Assembly: GCA_045539595.1 (NCBI GenBank)
Contig: JAZQFQ010000104.1
Span: 1 to 25,954, forward strand
Direction of reading: 5' to 3'
From: SIG701 sp045539595
Lineage (GTDB): Bacteria; Bacillota; Clostridia; Oscillospirales; CAG-272
DNA length: 25,954 nucleotides
The notes below the pieces were generated by a model that was not told the origin of the DNA, searched no databases, and was given only the letters and a program-made list of their open reading frames with translations. The position numbers and the translations under genes are program-made. Positions 1-6,358 of the stretch are shown one piece after another; position 1 is the first letter of the stretch, and each line of letters starts with the position of its first letter.

Positions 1-36
1 AAAGGAAAAGGGCTGTTGCCCGGTTTTTCCCTATGA
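1..36 (+). CDS. 3' end of an unidentified upstream gene (partial)
   Basis: Frame 1 reads eleven sense codons (K G K G L L P G F S L) and then TGA at 34-36. That stop overlaps the ATG of the next gene in an ATGA arrangement. The overlap would explain why the U32 gene has no visible Shine-Dalgarno sequence, since translational coupling would do the job. Too little is present to name the product. In related bacteria an O-methyltransferase gene often precedes a U32 gene, but nothing here tests that. Confidence 0.45.
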   Translation, partial: KGKGLLPGFSL

Positions 37-1277
37 TGACGGAACTTCTCTCTCCTGCGGGAGATTTTGAAAAACTGCGTGCCGCCATCCGCTACGGCGC
101 GGATGCGGTCTATCTGGCCGGCGAGGCTTTTGGCATGCGCGCGGCATCTGCCAACTTCACAAACGAAGAGCTTTCTGAAGCCGTGGCCTATGCCCACAAG
201 CGGGGCGTAAAAATCTACATAACGGTAAACATCCTTCCCCGCACAAAGGAATACGAGGCGCTTCGCCCCTATCTGATCTTTTTGGAATCCATCGGCGTGG
301 ACGCGGTGATCGTGTCTGACTTGGGCGTGTTCACCCTGGTGAGGGAGGCGGCGCCCAAACTGGCCATCCACATCTCCACCCAGGCGTCCTCCGTATCCGC
401 CCAGGCCTGCACTGCCTGGTACAACATGGGCGCGTCCCGGGTGGTACTGGCCAGAGAATTGAGCATGGCGGAGATACGGGAAATCCGGGAGAACACCCCG
501 CCGGAGTTGGAGCTGGAGGCCTTTGTGCACGGGGCTATGTGCATCGCGTACAGCGGCCGGTGCCTGCTCTCCAATTATTTCACGGGGCGGGACGGCAATC
601 ACGGCATGTGCGCCCAGCCCTGCCGCTGGAATTACAATGAATTGACGATCACGGAGGAAAAGCGTCCCGACGACCGGATTCACGTGATCGAGGATCACGG
701 CGATACCTTTGTCATGAGTTCCCGAGACACCTGCATGATCGAGCATGTGCCGGAATTGATTGAGGCGGGCATCACCTCCTTCAAGATCGAGGGACGGGTG
801 AAGAGCGCCTACTACACCGCGGTGGTGACCAACACCTACCGCATGGCCATCGATGCTTATCTGGCCGACCCGGCAACATACACATACAATCCTCTCTGGA
901 TGCGGGAGTTGTGCAGCGTGAGCCACCGTGAATATCACACGGGATTCTATTTCACCCCGCCCCATGAGTCCGCCAACACCGTCACCGCCCCCGGCTACAT
1001 CCGGGAGAAGGCCTATTTAGCCATCGCCGCCACCGACAGCGATGAGGATGGATACGCCACCTTCATCCAGCGGAACAAGGTGATCGCCGACGCCCCCATG
1101 GAGTTATTGACCCCCGGCAAGGTGGGCATTCCCTTCACGACATCCCATATGACCAACGAGGCGGGAGAGGCCATCGAATCCGCTCCCCATCCCATGATGC
1201 GATTCACCATGCGCACCGACGTGCCTGTGCGGGCCGGCGATATCGTGCGTGCCGGTGACGCGGAATCTGATTTGTGA
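33..1277 (+). CDS. Peptidase U32 family protein (TrhP/RlhA/UbiU-like Fe-S protein)
   Basis: The 414-residue protein starts with the family-typical ELLSPAGDFEKLRAAIRYGADAVY. Residues 165-200 carry the U32 signature, HGAMC-x6-C followed by GMCAQPC. Cys170, Cys177, Cys193 and Cys234 match the spacing of the four 4Fe-4S ligands known in UbiU and relatives. The name peptidase is historical: characterised members (TrhP, RlhA, UbiU/V) act in prephenate-dependent hydroxylation of tRNA or 23S rRNA, or in ubiquinone hydroxylation. In a member of the Bacillota the tRNA uridine role (TrhP/YrrN-YrrO type) is the most likely, but the sequence does not decide the substrate. The ATG at 33 overlaps the previous stop, and ATG 36 is an alternative. 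The gene runs straight into uppP with a 7-bp gap. A TrhP-like role is inference; family membership is secure. Confidence 0.9.
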   Translation: MMTELLSPAGDFEKLRAAIRYGADAVYLAGEAFGMRAASANFTNEELSEAVAYAHKRGVKIYITVNILPRTKEYEALRPYLIFLESIGVDAVIVSDLGVFTLVREAAPKLAIHISTQASSVSAQACTAWYNMGASRVVLARELSMAEIREIRENTPPELELEAFVHGAMCIAYSGRCLLSNYFTGRDGNHGMCAQPCRWNYNELTITEEKRPDDRIHVIEDHGDTFVMSSRDTCMIEHVPELIEAGITSFKIEGRVKSAYYTAVVTNTYRMAIDAYLADPATYTYNPLWMRELCSVSHREYHTGFYFTPPHESANTVTAPGYIREKAYLAIAATDSDEDGYATFIQRNKVIADAPMELLTPGKVGIPFTTSHMTNEAGEAIESAPHPMMRFTMRTDVPVRAGDIVRAGDAESDL

Positions 1278-1284
1278 GGTACTT

Positions 1285-2124
1285 ATGGATTTTTTGATTG
1301 AGTTGTTGAAGATCATCCTCATCGGCGTCGTGGAGGGCATCACCGAATGGCTTCCCGTGTCCAGCACGGGGCATATGATCCTGGTGGAAGAACTGGTTTC
1401 CCTAAAGTTGAGCGAGGATTTCATGGAAATGTTCCGTGTGGTGGTACAGTTGGGCGCGGTTCTGGCCGTGGTGGTGCTGTATTTCCACAAGCTGTTCCCC
1501 TTCTCCCCGAAAAAATCCCCGGCGGAGCGGAAATCCTGCTTCCGTTTGTGGGGGATGATCCTCATCGCCTGCGTGCCCGCGGCGGTGATCGGTATTCTTT
1601 TGGACGATTGGCTGGATGCCCATCTGTACAACTACATAACCGTGGCGGTGACGCTGATCGTATACGGCATCGCCTTTATTCGGATCGAAAAGCGAAACAA
1701 GAGCCGCCGTGCCGCCATCGAAACGGTGGACGAGATCGACGTGGGAACCGCCGTGAAGATCGGTCTGTTCCAGGTGCTCTCTCTGATCCCGGGCACGTCC
1801 CGCTCCGGCTCCACCATTCTGGGCGGCATGCTGTGCGGCGTGTCCCGCCCCGCGGGCGCGGAATTCTCCTTCTTTTTAGCCATCCCCGTCATGGCGGGAG
1901 CCAGTTTTCTGAAGCTTCTGAAATTCGGCTTTGATTTCACCATGTGGGAGATCATCATCCTGGCCGCCGGCACCCTGGTGGCGTTTATCACTTCCCTGAT
2001 CGCCATCCGATTCCTGGTATCCTTCGTGCGCCGTCATTCCTTTGCCGTGTTCGGCTACTATCGCATCGTTCTCGGCATTTTGGTGCTGGGTTATTTCCTC
2101 GTGAAGAACGGCGTGTTCGCATAA
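1285..2124 (+). CDS. uppP: Undecaprenyl-diphosphatase (BacA/UppP)
   Basis: This 279-residue polytopic membrane protein dephosphorylates undecaprenyl pyrophosphate to undecaprenyl phosphate, recycling the lipid carrier for peptidoglycan and wall polymers; overexpression typically gives bacitracin resistance. Both family motifs are present: EGITEWLPVSSTGH near residue 20, and PGTSRSGSTILGG in the second half, supplying the conserved Glu, Ser and Arg. Hydrophobic segments cover most of the chain and the length is normal for the family. I chose ATG 1285 because it gives the canonical N-terminus MDFLIELLKIILIGVVEG. A TGAGG ribosome site overlaps the preceding stop codon, implying coupling to the U32 gene. 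An upstream in-frame start at 1249 would lie inside the U32 gene and adds no conserved sequence. Confidence 0.96.
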   Translation: MDFLIELLKIILIGVVEGITEWLPVSSTGHMILVEELVSLKLSEDFMEMFRVVVQLGAVLAVVVLYFHKLFPFSPKKSPAERKSCFRLWGMILIACVPAAVIGILLDDWLDAHLYNYITVAVTLIVYGIAFIRIEKRNKSRRAAIETVDEIDVGTAVKIGLFQVLSLIPGTSRSGSTILGGMLCGVSRPAGAEFSFFLAIPVMAGASFLKLLKFGFDFTMWEIIILAAGTLVAFITSLIAIRFLVSFVRRHSFAVFGYYRIVLGILVLGYFLVKNGVFA

Positions 2125-2149
2125 ATTGTAAAAAAGGAGCGCGTGCTCT

Positions 2150-3292
2150 ATGAGTAAGACGTGTAAATATTTCGGCAAGTGCGGCGGATGCCAGACCCCC
2201 AATCTGGACTACCCCGCCCAGCTGAGCCTCAAAATGCGGAAGATGATCTCCGTCATGGGACGGATGTGCCACGTGGACGAGATCGTGGGGATGGAGGATC
2301 CCTATCACTACCGGAACAAGGTGCAGGCCGCCTTTGGCCGCCAGAGCGGCCATACGGTCTGCGGCATCTATCAGAGCGGCAGCGGGCGGATCATCCCCGC
2401 CAAATCCTGCCTCCTCGAGGATGAGCGGGCCACCGCCATCCGTCTGGCGGTGCAAAAGCTGGCACAGGAGATGTCTCTCACCATCTACAATCCGAAGAAC
2501 GGACGGGGGCTCCTCCGTCACGTGATGGTGCGGGTATCCCGCGCCACATCCCAGGCGATGGTGGTACTGGTGACGGGTACGTCCCCCTTCACCAAGGCAC
2601 GCGCCTTCACCGAGGCCCTGCTGGAGATGCGCCCCGACATCACCACCGTGGTGCAGTGCATCAACACCACCGACGTACCGCTGTTCATGGACGGGCGGGA
2701 AACGGTGCTGTACGGCGGCGGATTTATGGAGGACGTGATCGGCGGCATCCGCTTCCGTGTGTCCGCCAAAGCCTTTTTGCAGATCAATCCCACCCAGACG
2801 GAAAAGCTGTACGGGCTGGCGCTGGAAAACGCGGGACTGACCGGCAAGGAAACGGTGCTGGACGCCTACTGCGGCGTGGGTACTATGTCCCTGTTGGCCG
2901 CCGGCCGTGCCAAGCGGGTCATCGGCGTGGAGATCAACGAATCCGCCGTGGAAAACGCGGCGCAGAACGCCGCCCTCAACGGAATCCGTAACGCGGAATT
3001 CCACGCGGCGGACGCGGGAGATTACATGAACCATCTGCTCCGCCAGCGGACCAAAGTGGACGTGGTACTGGTAGATCCGCCCCGTGCCGGCTGCTCGGAA
3101 AAGTTTTTGAAATCCCTGATCCGGCTTTCCCCGGAGAAAATCGTGTACGTATCCTGCAATCCGGACACCCTGGGACGGGACGCCATCACCCTGCGTAAGG
3201 GCGGCTACCGTGTGGAGCGCGTCACTCCCGTGGACATGTTCCCGTTTACGACGCACGTGGAGAGTGTGACGCTGTTTGTGAAGAAAGTATGA
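2150..3292 (+). CDS. 23S rRNA (uracil-5-)-methyltransferase, RlmD/RlmCD type, without TRAM domain
   Basis: The protein has 380 residues and belongs to the TrmA/RlmD SAM-dependent m5U methyltransferases. Cys5, Cys11 and Cys14 (C-x5-C-x2-C) with Cys87 reproduce the 4Fe-4S ligand pattern of E. coli RlmD (RumA). A Rossmann methyltransferase fold follows, with the SAM motif DAYCGVGTMSLLAA and the motif DPPRAGCSEKFL. The nucleophile is Cys336 in VSCNPDTLGRD, and the general base is Glu371 in the final HVESV. RlmCD-type proteins of about 450 residues begin with a TRAM RNA-binding domain. That domain is missing here: the chain opens directly with the cluster motif. An AAGGAG site at 2134-2139 fits ATG 2150. 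The target, presumably 23S rRNA U1939 and/or U747, cannot be told from sequence. The stop overlaps the next start. Confidence 0.9.
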   Translation: MSKTCKYFGKCGGCQTPNLDYPAQLSLKMRKMISVMGRMCHVDEIVGMEDPYHYRNKVQAAFGRQSGHTVCGIYQSGSGRIIPAKSCLLEDERATAIRLAVQKLAQEMSLTIYNPKNGRGLLRHVMVRVSRATSQAMVVLVTGTSPFTKARAFTEALLEMRPDITTVVQCINTTDVPLFMDGRETVLYGGGFMEDVIGGIRFRVSAKAFLQINPTQTEKLYGLALENAGLTGKETVLDAYCGVGTMSLLAAGRAKRVIGVEINESAVENAAQNAALNGIRNAEFHAADAGDYMNHLLRQRTKVDVVLVDPPRAGCSEKFLKSLIRLSPEKIVYVSCNPDTLGRDAITLRKGGYRVERVTPVDMFPFTTHVESVTLFVKKV

Positions 3293-3639
3293 CATTAAAA
3301 AACAATAATAAGATTTTCATCACGCAAAACGAAAAAACAGAAGGTGCCCATTTTGAATTCCGGGTATGTTCCGGGCAAGGAAGTTCTCTTTTTGTGCCAA
3401 TACACAAAGATACCGTTTTTTTCGATGAATATTTGAAATATTTGGAGCCCACCGAAACCCCAAACGGTGGATCAACGTTTGACGGCTGCGGTATAAACTA
3501 CTACACCAGAGAACAGGCTCAGATAATGTGTAATAAAATTCAGAAGGACAAGCCCCAAGAATACACAATATTGCTTGATTGGCTAAAAAACAATGTTTTA
3601 GACCCATCGGAAAATGGTTTTTATCTATTCGGTCTTTGA
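3289..3639 (+). CDS. Small protein of unknown function, translationally coupled
   Basis: I do not recognise this 116-residue protein. ATG 3289 overlaps the methyltransferase stop (ATGA). It has no signal peptide or membrane segment. Mixed alpha/beta composition is likely: an N-terminal strand-rich half (FEFRVCSGQGSSLFVPIH, then FFDEYLKYLEP), a central FDGCGINYYT, and a helical end (EQAQIMCNKIQKD, then LLDWLKNN). The FDG-x-GINYY stretch recalls small single-domain proteins of the Imm/SUKH-like sort often carried as orphan immunity genes, but that is only an impression. The gene is visibly AT-richer than its neighbours and uses TTA codons (MTLK, NNVLDP), which the core genes here avoid. Recent acquisition is therefore plausible despite the tight coupling. 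Confidence 0.72.
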   Translation: MTLKNNNKIFITQNEKTEGAHFEFRVCSGQGSSLFVPIHKDTVFFDEYLKYLEPTETPNGGSTFDGCGINYYTREQAQIMCNKIQKDKPQEYTILLDWLKNNVLDPSENGFYLFGL

Positions 3640-3689
3640 CTGCTTGCAGAACACATGGTACACCTACATAAAACAAAGGAGTCCCCTCT

Positions 3690-4649
3690 ATGAAAATCCT
3701 GAAAATTCTCGGTAAAATCCTCGCCTCGGTGGTGATCTCGGTTCTGGCACTGGTGGTGCTGGTGTTGGGCGGGCTGAATGTGGCGAAATTCTTTATTTAC
3801 GATGATTATTACGATGCCGAATCGGCGCTGTGCCGGAATCCCGGATTGAATGACGGTTTTGTTTGCCAGGGCATTGCCGCCGCGGACGGAGAGGATCTGA
3901 TTCTTGTATCCGGCTACATGGCGGACAAGAGCCCCTCCCGCATTTATGTGACCACGCTGGACAGCGACTCCTACTACGTGACGCTCCACTGCGACGGAGA
4001 GCCCTACACGGGCCACGCGGGCGGCATCGCCGTTTCCGGGGAGATGGCCTACATCGCCAACGGCAGTAAGATCTTCTCCTTCCCTCTCCGTGACGTGCTG
4101 GACGCGAAAAACGGGGACAGCGTAAACATCGGCGCGGGCACGAAGATCAACAACAAGGCCTCCTTCCTCTACACGGACGACACCTATCTGTACGTAGGAT
4201 CCTTTATGGATGACAGCACCAAGCGGGTGGACGAGCACATTTTTGAGACAGCGGAGGGCACACATTATGCCATCTGCTCCGTCTATCCGATCGGCGATCT
4301 GTCCGCCCCCGTGCGGATCTATTCCATCCGGGACTGCGTGCAGGGCATCTGCTTCACGCCGGACGGCAAGGTGGTTATGTCCACCTCCTACGGGCTGAGC
4401 AGCTCGGGATACTACGTGTACGATCTCTCTGATGCCACCGATTCCGGCAAAGTGCTGGACGGCGCGCCGGTGTATTATCTGGACAAGCTGGAGGAGAAGA
4501 CGGACGGACCGGCCATGGCGGAGGGACTCGATTTCTATAAAGGAAAAATCATCACTCTGACGGAGAGCGCGTCGGACAAGTACATATTTGGCAAGTTCTT
4601 CTTCGCCAACGATATCGTCAGCCTGGATGTGAATGAGCTGGCGGATTGA
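3690..4649 (+). CDS. Membrane-anchored, probably beta-propeller-like protein of unknown function
   Basis: The protein has 319 residues. Residues about 7-32 form one hydrophobic helix preceded by lysines (MKILKILGKILASVV), so it is predicted to be N-terminally anchored with the rest outside; there is no lipobox. The extracellular part has repeating short strand pairs of the kind seen in SMP-30/YncE-like propellers: IAAADGEDLILVSGYM, GGIAVSGEMAYIANGSKIFSF, LYTDDTYLYVGSF, QGICFTPDGKVVMST and AEGLDFYKGKIITLTE. Fold and role are inferred from this pattern only; no catalytic residues are recognisable. A strong AAAGGAG site ends a few bases before ATG 3690. The gene sits 50 bp after the small unknown gene and 15 bp before the GNAT gene, so the three are probably cotranscribed. 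Confidence 0.8.
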   Translation: MKILKILGKILASVVISVLALVVLVLGGLNVAKFFIYDDYYDAESALCRNPGLNDGFVCQGIAAADGEDLILVSGYMADKSPSRIYVTTLDSDSYYVTLHCDGEPYTGHAGGIAVSGEMAYIANGSKIFSFPLRDVLDAKNGDSVNIGAGTKINNKASFLYTDDTYLYVGSFMDDSTKRVDEHIFETAEGTHYAICSVYPIGDLSAPVRIYSIRDCVQGICFTPDGKVVMSTSYGLSSSGYYVYDLSDATDSGKVLDGAPVYYLDKLEEKTDGPAMAEGLDFYKGKIITLTESASDKYIFGKFFFANDIVSLDVNELAD

Positions 4650-4664
4650 GGCAAGCAGCGGAAG

Positions 4665-5108
4665 ATGAAAATCCGGGAAGTTACGGAAAATAAAAAGCAG
4701 TATCTGGCTTTGCTTCTGTTGGCCGACGAACAGGAGGATATGATCGACCGATACATCGACAGAGGAACTATGTATGTGCTGGACGATGCCGGTGTTCGAT
4801 GTGTCTGTGTCGTCACCAATGAGGGCCATGGTGTTCTTGAAATCAAAAATATCGCCACCGATCCCGCCCATCAAAGACATGGCTGCGGAAAGGCAATGAT
4901 CGATTTTCTTGCGGCCAAATACAAAGGGCAATACTCCCTTTTGCAGGTGGGGACAGGCGACAGCCCACTGACCGTTCCTTTCTATGAAAAATGCGGTTTT
5001 ACCCGTTCGCATCGCATAAAAAACTTCTTCACAGACAATTATGACCACCCCATATATGAATGCGGTACTCAGCTGATCGATATGATTTATCTGCAAAAGA
5101 AGATATAA
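4665..5108 (+). CDS. GNAT family N-acetyltransferase
   Basis: This 147-residue protein has the GNAT acetyl-CoA-binding motif A at about residues 63-85: EIKNIATDPAHQRHGCGKAM, with the Q-x-x-G-x-G/A pyrophosphate loop as QRHGCG. Motif B follows with FYEKCGFTRSH. It would transfer an acetyl group from acetyl-CoA to an amine; the acceptor cannot be read from the sequence. Size and motif order are typical of single-domain GNATs. ATG 4665 follows the preceding stop by 15 bp, and a weak TGAGG lies about 13 nt upstream, so coupling to the propeller gene is likely. A clear intrinsic terminator follows and closes the plus-strand run. Confidence 0.88.
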   Translation: MKIREVTENKKQYLALLLLADEQEDMIDRYIDRGTMYVLDDAGVRCVCVVTNEGHGVLEIKNIATDPAHQRHGCGKAMIDFLAAKYKGQYSLLQVGTGDSPLTVPFYEKCGFTRSHRIKNFFTDNYDHPIYECGTQLIDMIYLQKKI

Positions 5109-5120
5109 AAAGGAACTCCC

Positions 5121-5160
5121 ACAAGGCACTCTCCGTAAGGAAGAGTGCCTTGTATCATTT
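5121..5160 (+). terminator. Intrinsic terminator of the first plus-strand gene cluster
   Basis: A perfect 12-bp stem pairs 5121-5132 (ACAAGGCACTCT) with 5142-5153 (AGAGTGCCTTGT) across a 9-nt loop. ATCATTTC follows. The U-tract is short, so efficiency is uncertain. The hairpin lies 12 bp after the GNAT stop. Confidence 0.7.
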
Positions 5161-5190
5161 CAAAAAAATATTTCCTTTGGGACAGTCTTA

Positions 5191-5199
5191 TGATATAAT
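5191..5199 (+). promoter_or_regulatory. Extended -10 promoter of the AT-rich unknown gene
   Basis: The extended -10 TGATATAAT has a perfect TATAAT at 5194-5199. Only a weak -35 (TTTCCT, 5171-5176) is found at 17-bp spacing; the TGn extension would compensate. The ribosome site AGAGGTGA and ATG 5221 follow within 22 bp, so the leader is very short. Confidence 0.7.
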
Positions 5200-5220
5200 G
5201 AATGAGAAGAGGTGAAATCA

Positions 5221-6204
5221 ATGTCAAATGAATCCGAATGGAAAGAATCTTATTTTATGAAGATGTATGATAACCCAACCGAAAGAGTCAATGCGGAATA
5301 CGTTGCCGATATCGATCAATACCAAAACCGTCCTGTTTCCGCTTGTAAAAAAGAACAAGCATTAAAGCTGCTTAAACGATTTGCCAGAAAAGATTTTTCT
5401 GTGTTTTGGGATGAGTCAGTTTGTGAATACTTTCCTGCTATCACGGAAGGAACGATGAAGATTGCAGAAGAAGTATATACACATAATGAGGCAATAAGGT
5501 ATGCAAAGAGTTTGATCGCAAAACTGAATCCCAAAGACCTCGCACGTGCTTTTTTGTACGGCGTTTCGCATAATGCACCTGAATATCGCACTGCACTTGC
5601 ATGCTACTATTTTGTAAAAAATTTGCCTGAACACGAATTTGAAAAGAAATTTATCGGCACAACCGCAACCGGCGATGTTTATTCAGATAACACCTGCGAA
5701 GTATGTAAGTATAACAGCAAATTGAGTGATGAGCCTAAGATGCAATTTTGGCACATCAATGTCGATATGTATCACTTTTATTATAAAGCTCATATCCCAT
5801 TTTGCTTCAATCTTAATACTGCTATCGTTTATCTTGATGAATATGTAAAATTGCCTACACCATCTTCAACAAGAGATGATTTGATGTTCTTTAAACAGAT
5901 TATTGCATTGATTCAATCTTTACCGGAGAATACGCCGCCGTCCAAACTCAGGAAAGAATTAAAGCAATCCGGTCTTTTAAAAATGACAATCGAACAAATT
6001 GACGCATTTATTGATATGTTGGGATATTTAAATATACTTCATACCGATGATTCTTTTGGTGTTACAGTCGGACATACAAAAGAGCGGGATATGCTTTATC
6101 CGTTGAGTGACCGTTCTTATTTTGCGCATCCTGTAAATCGTTGGACTCGAAAATGCGGTGTTGATGATAATATGGTCAATCAATTATTTGGTGATATATA
6201 TTAA
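5221..6204 (+). CDS. Unknown AT-rich protein with own promoter and terminator
   Basis: I do not recognise this 327-residue protein. ATG 5221 is chosen because AGAGGTGA at 5207-5214 is its ribosome site; the GTG at 5212 lies inside that site. There is no signal peptide or membrane segment, so it is probably cytosolic. Visible landmarks are a helix-rich first half, a C-x2-C pair (DNTCEVCKYNSKL, near residue 160), an aromatic stretch (FWHINVDMYHFYYKAH), and near residue 240 a possible winged-helix-like segment (PSKLRKELKQSGLL, then IEQIDAFIDMLGYL). The C-terminus ends in a basic, aromatic stretch with MVNQLFGDIY. Base composition and codon choice (TTA, ATA and AAA in plenty) differ strongly from flanking genes, suggesting horizontal transfer of a single-gene cassette bounded by its own promoter and terminator. 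Confidence 0.78.
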   Translation: MSNESEWKESYFMKMYDNPTERVNAEYVADIDQYQNRPVSACKKEQALKLLKRFARKDFSVFWDESVCEYFPAITEGTMKIAEEVYTHNEAIRYAKSLIAKLNPKDLARAFLYGVSHNAPEYRTALACYYFVKNLPEHEFEKKFIGTTATGDVYSDNTCEVCKYNSKLSDEPKMQFWHINVDMYHFYYKAHIPFCFNLNTAIVYLDEYVKLPTPSSTRDDLMFFKQIIALIQSLPENTPPSKLRKELKQSGLLKMTIEQIDAFIDMLGYLNILHTDDSFGVTVGHTKERDMLYPLSDRSYFAHPVNRWTRKCGVDDNMVNQLFGDIY

Positions 6205-6205
6205 C

Positions 6206-6240
6206 AAAAGGCTTGCTGTTTAGCAAGCCTTTTACTGTTT
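6206..6240 (+). terminator. Intrinsic terminator after the AT-rich unknown gene
   Basis: AAAAGGCTTGCT (6206-6217) pairs perfectly with AGCAAGCCTTTT (6222-6233) around a GTTT loop, followed by ACTGTTTTATTT. It begins one base after the stop codon. Confidence 0.9.
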
Positions 6241-6310
6241 TATTTCTGTGTCCATATATAGCGAGTATCAGATTTTGACACCACAACCAAAGACAGCCCG
6301 AAATAAATGT

Positions 6311-6340
6311 GGGAGACTACTTCTTTACGAAGTGTCTCCC
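6311..6340. repeat. Hairpin-forming inverted repeat between convergent genes
   Basis: GGGAGAC plus ACTTC (6311-6323, with one bulged T) pairs with GAAGT plus GTCTCCC (6329-6340) around TTTAC. It sits 18 bp beyond the end of the minus-strand fusion gene. The minus-strand side has only a short ATTTATTTC stretch, and the plus side has TTTTT ten bases later. It may terminate the fusion gene or act both ways, but the missing immediate U-tract makes this uncertain. Confidence 0.45.
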
Positions 6341-6358
6341 GTGGGAGTTCCTTTTTAT

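Noticed and set aside
1..30. GGGC-TGTT-GCCC followed by GGTTTTTCC looked like an intrinsic terminator before the U32 gene.
   Set aside because: The stem is only 4 bp, and the stretch is better read as the last codons of an upstream gene whose TGA overlaps the U32 ATG; a terminator there would cut the coupling.
1988..3295. Long minus-strand frames opposite the methyltransferase gene, and similar plus-strand frames at 7415-8428, 9429-10448 and 20925-22124.
   Set aside because: Each lies opposite a gene with clear family motifs and has no domain signature of its own; those I checked at 7415, 9429 and 20925 are in codon register with the real gene, so codon avoidance explains them.
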